Below are positions 44,070-52,341 of a stretch of 64,000 bases of DNA, one piece after another. The stretch covers positions 102,000 through 165,999 of the forward strand of contig NZ_QZEX01000010.1 of assembly GCF_003646465.1 (NCBI RefSeq), in the 5' to 3' direction. Position numbers and translations under genes: made by a program. The notes under the pieces were generated by a model. That model had not been told where the DNA came from and ran no database searches. It was given only the letters and a program-made list of their open reading frames with translations. This DNA comes from Chachezhania antarctica. Its GTDB lineage: Bacteria; Pseudomonadota; Alphaproteobacteria; Rhodobacterales; Rhodobacteraceae. Numbering within the stretch: the first letter of the stretch is position 1; each line of letters begins with the position of its first letter.

Positions 44070-45277
44070 TGTGTCTCGCTCCCATCCACACCTACAAACC
44101 CTGCCTCACACAGGGCAGTGATCCGGTCATCTTCATATCCAAGATTGCGCAGAATGCTTCGGCTGTCCGCGCCCGGCGGCCGCCCTAGCCAGCGCAACTC
44201 ACCGGGGGTGGCGCTGAGATGCGGGATAGGTCCAATCACCTGCGTTTGCTCGCCCTCAACCGATACGATGTCGCCGCGATGACGTATCTGCTCATTCGTC
44301 ATGATCTCCTCGACGCTCAGCACACGAGAGGCAACCGCATCATAGCGGGCAAACTCCGCCTCGACTTCCGCAAGCGTGTGTTGCGTGACGAAATCATTTA
44401 TGGCGTCGAAGACCACGGCCATATGCTGCGACATCTCGTCGAGTGTAGCGAACCGCGGATCATCGGCCAGCGCATCTCCGCCGACCGCCCGCAACAGGCG
44501 TTGCGCTGTTTCTGCGCTACCAGCCGAAACGGTCACCCACACCCCATCAGAGGTTCGGAACATGCCCCCCGGCGCAAAATCCATCGGCTGGCGCAGCCCG
44601 TTGCGCCGCGGCGAGAGGTTCGCGCCCGTCAATGCGGGCACGGGATAGTCCATCAGTCGAAGCAGCGCCTCGAACACCGCAAGATCGACGACCTGACCAC
44701 GCGCAATCCCTTTTTCCCGGGCAAACAGCGCGATCATGATCCCCAAAGCACCCATCAACCCTGTCGTGCTGTCGGCCGCTGGAAATCCGGGGTGCATCGG
44801 TGGCCCGTCCGCAAAACCAGTCAGATGGGCTAGACCACTCAACGCCTCTGCCGCGCGCCCGAAAGCGGGCACGTCCCGCATCGGGCCGTCCTGACCGTAA
44901 CCCGAAACGCGCAGAATAACTAAATCCGGGTTCCACTTATGCAGGGTTTCAGTCCCGACACCCGCACGTTCAAGCACGCCTGGCCGGAAATTTTCAACAA
45001 GTACGTCGGCGCTTTCAACCAGTCTGCGCAGGATGTCCCGTCCTTCGCCCGACTTCCAGTCGAGGCTCAGAATTTTTTTGTTGCGGCCCAGAGTTTTCCA
45101 CCAAACGCCAACTCCGTCCCCGGCCTTTGGTCCGAGATCGCGCATCATATCCGTCCGGTTGGGTGCCTCAATCTTGATGACGTCTGCCCCAAAATCAGAA
45201 AGCAGCGAGGTCGAGAGTGGTCCAGCAATAACATGACCGAGTTCGATGATTTTCAGCTGATGAAGTGGGGAGGTCAT
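44066..45277 (-). CDS. CoA-transferase family III, catalytic Asp not evident
   Basis: A 403-residue class III CoA-transferase fold protein: GHVIAGPLSTSLLSDFGADVI, NRTDMMRDLGPKAG, SGYGQDGPMRD. Where the catalytic Asp normally stands (xxFDxxxQA) it reads AFGRAAEALSG, with no Asp. The subfamily may use another residue or have another activity. The start codon lies 5 bases from the large palindrome of operator site 5, and its ribosome binding purines (GAAGAG) are inside one palindrome arm. Confidence 0.85.
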   Translation of the reverse strand: MTSPLHQLKIIELGHVIAGPLSTSLLSDFGADVIKIEAPNRTDMMRDLGPKAGDGVGVWWKTLGRNKKILSLDWKSGEGRDILRRLVESADVLVENFRPGVLERAGVGTETLHKWNPDLVILRVSGYGQDGPMRDVPAFGRAAEALSGLAHLTGFADGPPMHPGFPAADSTTGLMGALGIMIALFAREKGIARGQVVDLAVFEALLRLMDYPVPALTGANLSPRRNGLRQPMDFAPGGMFRTSDGVWVTVSAGSAETAQRLLRAVGGDALADDPRFATLDEMSQHMAVVFDAINDFVTQHTLAEVEAEFARYDAVASRVLSVEEIMTNEQIRHRGDIVSVEGEQTQVIGPIPHLSATPGELRWLGRPPGADSRSILRNLGYEDDRITALCEAGFVGVDGSETQ

Positions 45278-45282
45278 ATGAT

Positions 45283-45326
45283 CTCTTCGCTAATAATCTA
45301 ACATCCGTTAGATTATTAGCGAAGAG
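45283..45326 (-). promoter_or_regulatory. 44-base perfect-arm palindrome with CTAAC-N4-GTTAG operator, site 5
   Basis: Two 20-base arms (CTCTTCGCTAATAATCTAAC and its complement) flank a 4-base centre; the core 45298-45311 is the shared operator. On the minus strand a -35 TTGAAT (45341-45336) and a -10 TAATAA (45318-45313) are 17 bases apart, the -10 being inside the palindrome. The same palindrome would fold in read-through RNA from the efflux operon. It lies between the efflux operon end and the CoA-transferase start. Confidence 0.85.
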
Positions 45327-45474
45327 GCGGACCAAATTCAAGCCGCAATTGCGATTCCAATGGCTCGGGAAAGGGTTAATGATTGCTGTCTTTTAGAAAT
45401 TTGCGGTCAGACAGAGAGAATGTTTACCCACAAAGTCGTCACCTTATTCACGTGATATCGACCAGTTCGCAAAG

Positions 45475-48400
45475 TCAGGAAGAGATCAACTTCGAATGCA
45501 ACGTGGTCGGATTCATCTCCCGCCTCGGAGGACGGATCCGAAAGAGGAGCGCGTAAAGCACCGGCACGGCCACCAGCGTCAAGACCGAAGCAAAGGCAAG
45601 GCCGCCCATGATTGTGACCGCCATAGACGCGAAAAACGCATCCGGCAGCAGTGGGATCATGCCGAAAATCGTCGTGCCGGCCGCGAGCACCACCGGGCGC
45701 AGACGGCTGACCGATCCATTCATCACGGCCTCGTAATCCGCAACACCATCTGCACGTTGCAAGTCGATCTCTTCGACCAGAACAATCGCGTTCTTCATCA
45801 GCATCCCGGATAGCGAGAGGAAGCCGAGCAAGGCCGTAAAGGTGAAAGGCAATCCGGTGAGCAACAGCCCCAGGACCATGCCCGTCACGGACATGGGGAC
45901 GACAAGCCAAAGGATCAGCGGTTGGCGGATCTTGTTGAACATCAGGATCGAAATCGTCAGCATGACCAGGAAGCCTAGGGGAAGCTGTTTGCCAAGGCTT
46001 TGCTGCGCCTCCCCTGCGCTTTCGAATTCGCCACCCCATTCCATCGAGTAACCTTCCGGAAGCGGAATGGCCTCGATCTCGGCGCGGACACTGCGGAAAG
46101 CTTCATCAGCGGTGAGGTCGCTGCGCGCGCCACCAAGGGCGGTGATCGTCCGTTCGCGGTCGCGCCGGTGAATGAGCGCCTCGGCGAGGCGTGTTTCGAA
46201 GCGTTCCACCAGGTTGGCCATGGGAACATAGGATCCCGCCCCCGCGGACCAAACCGACAGGTCGCGGACGTGGCCAATGCCGTCACGTTCGCTCTCTGGA
46301 AGTCGGAGAAGAATCGGGATCACCACATCTCCCTCTCTCAGCTCGCCAACGCGCAAGCCAGAGGTTCCGAAGCGAATAGTGTCCGCGATCGCGCTGCGCG
46401 TGGCGCCGGCCAGCCGCATCCGCGACTCGTCGACGACAGGTTCAATGAGAATCTCGCGTTGGCGCCAGTTGGTGCGCGGATTAGTGATCGTACCTGCCTC
46501 CTCGAAAATGCTTGTCGCCTCATCCGCGAGCTGGCGCAGGATGACAGGATCGGGTCCCGAAAAACGAACTGCAACATCGGCACCGGCTGGCGGTCCGAAC
46601 ACGATCTCTTCGACGCGGATCAGAGCGTGGGGGAATTCAGCGGGCAAGTCTTCGTTGAGTCTGCTGGCGATCGCCGGGATCATCGCGGCGTCCGCAACCC
46701 GGACGATGAGCTGGCCATAGCTGGCATCCGCCTGCTCTGGGTTGTATGTCAGCATGAAGCGGCTTGCACCACGCCCCACCAGGGTCGTCACATCTGTTAC
46801 ACCCTCTTCGGCCAGAAACATTTGTTCCAGACGTCGCATTTCGCGTTCGGTGACATTGATGTCGGTCCCTTGCGGCATCTGGAATTGGACATAGAAAATC
46901 GGGGTGTTCGACGCCGGGAAAAAGGCCTGCTTAACCTGACCGAAGGCCATCACCGACCAGACGGTGATCCCCAAGATTGTCAGCACGACCGGGATACGGG
47001 CGCGCAGCGCCAGCCACAGAAACCCGCGATAAACCCCATAGAAAGCGCCCTTGTAGGGATCATCCGAAATGTTCTTGGGGGCCTTGAGCAGCAGCTTGCC
47101 AAGATACGGCGTGACCGTTACGGCAAGAACCCAGCTCATGAGCAGCGATATGGCGATCACCGCGAACAACGAAAACAGGAACTCGCCCGTCGCATCGGGC
47201 GACAGACCAATCCCGGAAAAGGCCATGATCCCGATCACGGTCGCGCCGAGCAAGGGGATGGATGTGGAACCTTCTGTTTCGACCGCCGCGTCTTCCGCGC
47301 TCTTTCCCCGCGCCATGCCGATTACCATTCCCTCGGTGATGACGATGGCGTTATCAACCAGCATTCCCATTGCGATGATCAGGGCGCCCAGGCTGATCCG
47401 TTCCATCTGGATCCCGAACACCGACATGAAGAACAGCGTGGAGAAAACGGTGAGCCCGAGCGTTGTCCCCACCACAAGGCCCGCCCGCCAGCCCATGGTC
47501 AGCATCAGCGCCCCGACGACGATGGCGATGGACTGCCCTAGGCTGACAAGAAAACTCGAAACCGCCTCGTCGACCACAACATGCTGTTCATAGATAGGGG
47601 TGATCTCTACCCCCTCGGGCAACGCGGCCCTCAGCTGTTCGATCCGGTCCGAGACCGCAGCGCCGACCTCGACGACGTTCCGGTTTGTCAACGCCGACAC
47701 GCCGAGAGTGAAGGCTGCTGCTCCGTTCTGGCGGATGATCTGGCTTGGCTGTTCGGCCTCATCGCGAGTGACACGGGCGATGTCGTTGACCGCCACTTGT
47801 CCGACCTCTCCAGCCACGCCAAGCCGCAGTTCTTCAAGCCCTTCGGGTGTTACATAACCCGGCGGAACCGACAGGCCGATACGTGCAGGGCCCTCGGTTA
47901 TCTCGCCATTGGTGAACACCTGGTTCTCGTCCGTGAGAAGACCAAGTATCTGGTTGGGCGGAATCCCAAGTCCAGTGAGGCGGGCGGATGGGATCGAAAT
48001 GGTGACCAATTCTTCGGCGAGGCCCTGAACCTCGACATTTGCGACCCCGTCGACAGTGACGAGTCCGACTCGCAACGACCTCGCCAGATCACGCTGCTGC
48101 TGTGGGGTCAGACCTTCGGTCGTCACAGCGTAGAACATGCCGAAGACGTCGCCAAAGTCGTCGTTTATGATGGGTGCGCGCGCGCCCGCCGGAAGCTCCC
48201 CCTCCACATCTCGGATTCGGCGTCGCATTTCGTCCCAGACCTGCGGGATTTCGTCACGACCATAGGTGTCCACGATGTCAACAGTAATCTGCGCCATGCC
48301 CGGCATCGACTTGGATTCGACCCTGTCCAGCTGCTTCATCTGCTGCAAAGCATTCTCAATGACGTCAGCGACTTCCTCCTCGACCTCGACGGCCGTGGCG

Positions 48401-48564
48401 CCGGGATAGGGCACGAAGACGAGCGCGGTCTTGAGGGTAAAGCTCGGATCTTCCAGACGGCCGACCGTGTTCAGCCCCCAGTAGCCACCGAACAGGCAGA
48501 AGATGATCGCAAGCCATACCGCGACGGGACGCTTGATGCTGGCGCGTGAAATGCTGAGTGCCAT
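45475..48564 (-). CDS. RND-family efflux transporter, inner-membrane pump
   Basis: A 1029-residue proton-driven pump of the AcrB/RND superfamily. It has the N-terminal transmembrane helix, two large periplasmic loops and two groups of membrane helices. GMLVDNAIVITEGMV in TM4 carries the proton-relay Asp region; LSGMLMKNAIVLVEEI is the matching TM10 region. It works with the adaptor protein encoded upstream (48596-49744) and an outer-membrane channel that is not encoded here. The operon order TetR, adaptor, pump is typical of drug or solvent efflux and might remove toxic pathway substrates. There is no shared CTAAC operator in front of it. Confidence 0.95.
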   Translation of the reverse strand: MALSISRASIKRPVAVWLAIIFCLFGGYWGLNTVGRLEDPSFTLKTALVFVPYPGATAVEVEEEVADVIENALQQMKQLDRVESKSMPGMAQITVDIVDTYGRDEIPQVWDEMRRRIRDVEGELPAGARAPIINDDFGDVFGMFYAVTTEGLTPQQQRDLARSLRVGLVTVDGVANVEVQGLAEELVTISIPSARLTGLGIPPNQILGLLTDENQVFTNGEITEGPARIGLSVPPGYVTPEGLEELRLGVAGEVGQVAVNDIARVTRDEAEQPSQIIRQNGAAAFTLGVSALTNRNVVEVGAAVSDRIEQLRAALPEGVEITPIYEQHVVVDEAVSSFLVSLGQSIAIVVGALMLTMGWRAGLVVGTTLGLTVFSTLFFMSVFGIQMERISLGALIIAMGMLVDNAIVITEGMVIGMARGKSAEDAAVETEGSTSIPLLGATVIGIMAFSGIGLSPDATGEFLFSLFAVIAISLLMSWVLAVTVTPYLGKLLLKAPKNISDDPYKGAFYGVYRGFLWLALRARIPVVLTILGITVWSVMAFGQVKQAFFPASNTPIFYVQFQMPQGTDINVTEREMRRLEQMFLAEEGVTDVTTLVGRGASRFMLTYNPEQADASYGQLIVRVADAAMIPAIASRLNEDLPAEFPHALIRVEEIVFGPPAGADVAVRFSGPDPVILRQLADEATSIFEEAGTITNPRTNWRQREILIEPVVDESRMRLAGATRSAIADTIRFGTSGLRVGELREGDVVIPILLRLPESERDGIGHVRDLSVWSAGAGSYVPMANLVERFETRLAEALIHRRDRERTITALGGARSDLTADEAFRSVRAEIEAIPLPEGYSMEWGGEFESAGEAQQSLGKQLPLGFLVMLTISILMFNKIRQPLILWLVVPMSVTGMVLGLLLTGLPFTFTALLGFLSLSGMLMKNAIVLVEEIDLQRADGVADYEAVMNGSVSRLRPVVLAAGTTIFGMIPLLPDAFFASMAVTIMGGLAFASVLTLVAVPVLYALLFRIRPPRREMNPTTLHSKLISS

Positions 48565-48595
48565 GAACTAATTTCGTCCTGTTAAAAGGGTAGGA

Positions 48596-49744
48596 TCACA
48601 AACCCGAAACGACGACTGCCTGATCGTCGCTGAGCCGCCACCAGCCGCCAGACACGACCAGTTCGTTGCCCTCCAGACCGCCCAGAATGACAACCTCGTC
48701 ATCAACGGGAAGCCCAAGCTGGACCGACCTGCGCGAGACCTGGCCGGATGATTCATTGTAGACCCAAATAGAAGGATTGGGTCGGCTCGTCGTGTCCACC
48801 GCTGAAACCGGAACGATGATGGCTTGTGGGCGACTTTCTTCTGCCGCAATGGCAATGCGCACATCCGCAATCATTCCTGGCAGCAGGCGCGGGTCGATAT
48901 CGCCGGTGATGGCGAATTCCAGATCATAGGTCTGCGCCGTCTGGTCGGCATCGGTCGCAAAGGACCGGAATACGAGAGGTGCCGTGTAGCCCGGCACGGC
49001 TGGGAAACTCGCCACGATGTGGAAGGCGCCGGGTGTCGCTCGCGCAATGGCCGCAAGATCCTCCGGCAGCGATATCACGACTAGCATCTCGTTGAGGTCC
49101 TGCAAGCGTGCGACTGGGGCGGCCGAAGTAATGTTGACGTATTCCTCGACGAAGGTGCGCGCCACGATCGCGTCGAACGGCGCGACGATCTGGGTCTGTG
49201 AGAGACGCCGCCGTGCCTCTCGCAGCGCGACATCTGCCTGCGCGAATTGGGCGCGCGCAGTCTCGAGCCGGGCGTCGGCCGCGACACCCCGCGCGGCGAG
49301 ACCGGCCGCGCGATTAAGCTCGGACTTCGAGAGATCGAAGGACGCTTGCGCCCGGTGGACCGTAAGCTCGAAATCGACCGGATCGAGCTCGGCAATAACG
49401 TCGCCCGCGCGGACCGTGTCGCCGGGCTCCACCGCGAGCCGAACGATCTGCCCCGATATCTGAAACGCAAAATCCACTGTCCGGGCAGGTTCGACGCGAC
49501 CTGCGACGGTGCGGGATTGATTGACGGAGCGACTGATCACACGGGTGACTTCGACTGTGACCGGTCGTTCCGCGTTCCCCCCAGGCCGTGTGTCAACATC
49601 TGCCTCCGTGGTGCCCGTCGCGGTCTGAGCAAGCACGTCGGTCAGGAACGACGGAGCGAACGGAATTGCAACGGCAGCCACGCCTGCGACCAAGACAACA
49701 GACATTAATTGCTTCAAACGTCGTGTCTTTCTATTCGAGTTCAT
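48596..49744 (-). CDS. RND efflux periplasmic adaptor (membrane fusion protein)
   Basis: A 382-residue HlyD/AcrA-family adaptor. An N-terminal membrane anchor (LMSVVLVAGVAAVAIPF) is followed by a biotinyl-lipoyl-like half motif (AVEPGDTVRAGDVIAELD), a coiled-coil hairpin (about residues 125-170, ALREARRRLSQTQ) and the second lipoyl half (IVAPFDAIVARTF). It bridges pump and outer-membrane channel. The start overlaps the TetR stop by 14 bases, so it is coupled to its regulator gene. Confidence 0.94.
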   Translation of the reverse strand: MNSNRKTRRLKQLMSVVLVAGVAAVAIPFAPSFLTDVLAQTATGTTEADVDTRPGGNAERPVTVEVTRVISRSVNQSRTVAGRVEPARTVDFAFQISGQIVRLAVEPGDTVRAGDVIAELDPVDFELTVHRAQASFDLSKSELNRAAGLAARGVAADARLETARAQFAQADVALREARRRLSQTQIVAPFDAIVARTFVEEYVNITSAAPVARLQDLNEMLVVISLPEDLAAIARATPGAFHIVASFPAVPGYTAPLVFRSFATDADQTAQTYDLEFAITGDIDPRLLPGMIADVRIAIAAEESRPQAIIVPVSAVDTTSRPNPSIWVYNESSGQVSRRSVQLGLPVDDEVVILGGLEGNELVVSGGWWRLSDDQAVVVSGL

Positions 49745-50285
49745 TGATCATGGTCCTCAATCGTTCGATGACGCGTTCCCCGATGTCCGCGCCGCCATCC
49801 GGAAGCTTCAAAAGCTTCTGGAACCTCAGCCCTTGGATCGCAAGGACGGCAATCATGGCACCCGGAGCGTCCTTCGTGTCGGACAGGATGCGCTCAAGAT
49901 CGCCGGTCAGCTCAACGCGGAGTGGATCTAGCAGCTGTGGATCCGAGGCCGCGGCGGCGAGTATCGCCATGGACAGGTCATCGTCGACATCCTTGGATCG
50001 GGTGATGGTTTCAAGATGTCCTCGCAATGTGCGCGAGGACAGCCGCTCGGGCAGATCGTTAAGGAGCACGCGATGCGCCGAGAGCATTTGGTTCAAAAGT
50101 CCGGATAGCAGGGCTTTCTTCGTCGGATAGTTGTATAGCACCCCGCCCTTGCTCAGGCCGGACTCCTTTGCGACGGCGTCAATCGTTATTTTTCCAGCAC
50201 CTTCACGCGCGGCAATCGCACGCGCCGCCTCGAGGATCTTCCGCGAGGTCTTTCCTTCTCCCGCAGCGAGTAGGCGCCCTTTCAT
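49731..50285 (-). CDS. TetR-family regulator of the efflux operon
   Basis: A 184-residue repressor. The N-terminal helix-turn-helix ITIDAVAKESGLSKGGVLYNYP is clear; the C-terminal domain (from about residue 75) is the small TetR_C type with a hydrophobic ligand pocket. It is the first gene of the operon with the adaptor and pump. It most likely represses the operon; the imperfect palindrome at 50292-50305 directly upstream of its start is a candidate binding site. Its site does not resemble CTAAC-N4-GTTAG, so it is probably not the regulator of the catabolic operons. Confidence 0.9.
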   Translation of the reverse strand: MKGRLLAAGEGKTSRKILEAARAIAAREGAGKITIDAVAKESGLSKGGVLYNYPTKKALLSGLLNQMLSAHRVLLNDLPERLSSRTLRGHLETITRSKDVDDDLSMAILAAAASDPQLLDPLRVELTGDLERILSDTKDAPGAMIAVLAIQGLRFQKLLKLPDGGADIGERVIERLRTMINELE

Positions 50286-50291
50286 TTCTGT

Positions 50292-50305
50292 ACCATCCGG
50301 ACGGT
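50292..50305. promoter_or_regulatory. Possible TetR operator in front of the efflux operon
   Basis: ACCATCCGGACGGT is a 14-base palindrome with one mismatched pair, 6 bases before the TetR start codon. It has the position expected of an autoregulatory site. Only a single copy is seen. Confidence 0.35.
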
Positions 50306-50427
50306 TAGGTTCGACAGGCAGCTATGTCTCGTTACCACCTAAGTCAAGCGTCCGGTGCACATCGCGTCAAAAAGGCGTGGCGCCTGCTGTCAAGAGTACA
50401 TGAAGCCACCTGGATGTCCTCCTCCCG

Positions 50428-51027
50428 CTAAATCGAGCTATTGCCCGCGGAATAGACGTCTAGAAAGGTGTCGGTAGCTTTCGTGGAATGTTCTGATGCA
50501 TCGATCCGAGGCTCGAGCGCCAACAGTCTCGGCATGATGACGCCGGACAGGGAGAGATGAATGAACTGACCGGCAGCAGTATGGCAATCCTGCACGTGCA
50601 GAGATCCCGCGTCGCGCATGCCTTGAAGGATCCGCGCGACAATTCCGGTAGCCCGCTTCGGACCCGCTTCCATGTATATGTCGCCTGCCTCGGGCAGAAC
50701 CGAAACCGCACCAATGCAGGAACGCAATAGACGAATGTAGTCATCATCCATCACAAGGTCGATCATGCGCCGTGAGAGCTCTTCCAGGACGCTTCGCGGA
50801 TCTTCTCTGCTTGATAGCGGTCGAGATATTTCGGCCGAGAGCCTGTCGCACTCCGCTTGCACAACGATCAGAAAGAGCTGTTCCTTGCTTGAACAATGAG
50901 CATAAAGGGTTGCCTTGGATACTTTCGCTTCCTCGGCAATCGCATCGACGCTGGCACCTTCGAAGCCAAATTTCAGGAAAACGGTCCTGGCCCCTCTGAG
51001 CACATCGTCAACTTTACTGACCCTCAT
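50428..51027 (-). CDS. TetR-family transcriptional regulator
   Basis: A 199-residue regulator. The helix-turn-helix ASVDAIAEEAKVSKATLYAHC is followed by a C-terminal domain of the AefR-like type (helices from about residue 85). Start ATG 51027 overlaps the HxlR stop by 14 bases and has GGGAGG upstream, so the two regulators are co-transcribed. A longer open frame upstream lies inside the HxlR gene. Targets unknown; it is one of two TetR proteins in the window that could in principle bind the CTAAC operators, but it is not linked to any of them. Confidence 0.9.
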   Translation of the reverse strand: MRVSKVDDVLRGARTVFLKFGFEGASVDAIAEEAKVSKATLYAHCSSKEQLFLIVVQAECDRLSAEISRPLSSREDPRSVLEELSRRMIDLVMDDDYIRLLRSCIGAVSVLPEAGDIYMEAGPKRATGIVARILQGMRDAGSLHVQDCHTAAGQFIHLSLSGVIMPRLLALEPRIDASEHSTKATDTFLDVYSAGNSSI

Positions 51028-51373
51028 GCCGACCACCTCCCTCGCCTGCGAAGACGCCCTCGTGTTCCCAATTATGTGCAATCTCTCCCAGTGCGTCGAG
51101 AACGCTTCGCAAGTCGTTGCCGCGCGACGTCAGGCCATAGGACACCGCAGGCGGAATGGTCTCAGCCTGTTCGCGCCAGATGACACCAGCGCCTTGCAGC
51201 ATCCGCAGACGCTCGGTCAACATTCGGGTTGATATCCCCGGCACAGCTCGCTTCAGCGCCCCGAACCTTTGCGGCCCCTGATCGCTCAGGACCCAGATGA
51301 TGTAGGTGGTCCAGGGTCCCATGAGCAGACGCAAAATCGAGTCCATCGGGCACTGTGGCGGGACCTTGGGCAT
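51014..51373 (-). CDS. HxlR-family transcriptional regulator
   Basis: A 119-residue winged-helix regulator. CPMDSILRLLMGPWTTYI is the HxlR N-terminal signature (the Cys is often redox-sensing), ISTRMLTERLRMLQ the recognition helix, and YGLTSRGNDL the wing. It is divergent from the dioxygenase gene at 51500. HxlR regulators commonly control adjacent quinone or aldehyde detoxification genes, here the DODA-like and QorB-like genes. Confidence 0.94.
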   Translation of the reverse strand: MPKVPPQCPMDSILRLLMGPWTTYIIWVLSDQGPQRFGALKRAVPGISTRMLTERLRMLQGAGVIWREQAETIPPAVSYGLTSRGNDLRSVLDALGEIAHNWEHEGVFAGEGGGRHEGQ

Positions 51374-51499
51374 CGCTGTTCACCCTCGGGCTATGCAGTT
51401 ACTTTTCCGTTCCTACTTTATTTTTCGCCATGCATCAACTATTCAGTGTCTTCACGAGACACGCGAGGTCTCCCTGCAAACCGGGAAGGACAAACGGAC

Positions 51500-52312
51500 A
51501 TGGCCCGCCAACCCACGTTCTTCATTCCCCACGGGGGCGGCCCCTGCTTCTTCATGGACTGGAACCCGCCCGATGAGTGGGACCGGCACCGGCAGTTCCT
51601 GAAGGATCTGCCGGGCACGCTGCCTGAGCGCCCCAGGGCGCTCTTGGTGATCTCGGGTCATTGGAAAGAGCCTGCCTTTACCATGCAGACCAACCCTGCC
51701 CCACCGCTTCTGTTCGACTACGGCGGTTTCCCGCCCCATACCTACGAGTTGACCTGGCCTGCCCCCGGCGATCCGGCGCTGGCGGAGCGCGTGCATGACC
51801 TGATCCGCGCCGCGGGTCTCCCCGCCGCAAAGGATGCCGTGCGGGGGTTTGACCACGGCGTCTTCGTGCCGCTCAAGGTCGCCTTTCCGGAGGCCGACAT
51901 TCCCTGCGTCCAGCTGTCGGTTGCCAGCGATCTCGACCCCGGGCGCCATATCGCGCTTGGCCAGGCCCTGGCCCCCCTTCGCGACGAGGGCGTGCTGATC
52001 CTCGGCAGCGGCAACACCTATCACAACATGGGCGTGATGATGCGGAGCCTGCGCTGCGGGCCGCGGGGCGACATCGTTGGCGGCGCGTTCGACACCTGGC
52101 TGACCGAGGCGACGACCTGCCCCGATTCCGAGGACCGCAACCGCAGGCTGACGCACTGGTCGGACGCACCCGGCGGCCGGGATGCCCATCCGCGCGAAGA
52201 GCATCTCATCCCGCTGCATGTCGTGGCGGGTGCGGCGGGCGACGATATCGGTCGCAAGACGCTGGAGGATCACGTTCTTGGCGCTATCGAAAGCGCCTTT
52301 CGCTTCGGTTGA
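51500..52312 (+). CDS. DODA-type extradiol dioxygenase family protein (LigB-like)
   Basis: A 270-residue class III extradiol dioxygenase-family protein. Metal ligands of the family are visible: FIPHGGG near residue 11, ISGHWKEPAF at about residue 55, and FDHGVFVPLKVAFP at about residue 120. The family opens catechol-type rings; many bacterial members have other or unknown substrates. ATG 51500 has GGA about 8 bases before it. It is followed 29 bases later by a QorB-like gene. Confidence 0.9.
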   Translation: MARQPTFFIPHGGGPCFFMDWNPPDEWDRHRQFLKDLPGTLPERPRALLVISGHWKEPAFTMQTNPAPPLLFDYGGFPPHTYELTWPAPGDPALAERVHDLIRAAGLPAAKDAVRGFDHGVFVPLKVAFPEADIPCVQLSVASDLDPGRHIALGQALAPLRDEGVLILGSGNTYHNMGVMMRSLRCGPRGDIVGGAFDTWLTEATTCPDSEDRNRRLTHWSDAPGGRDAHPREEHLIPLHVVAGAAGDDIGRKTLEDHVLGAIESAFRFG

Positions 52313-52341
52313 ACAGAAACTTGGAACAGGAACACAAAGTC

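Noticed and set aside
46000..47541. 513-codon plus-strand frame opposite the RND pump
   Set aside because: Composition is rich in Arg, His, Gln and Asp typical of antisense frames, and it lies wholly inside the pump gene.
50428..51027. This TetR as the regulator of the five CTAAC operators
   Set aside because: It is not adjacent to any of the sites, and its own upstream region lies inside the HxlR gene with no such motif, so there is no support beyond family.
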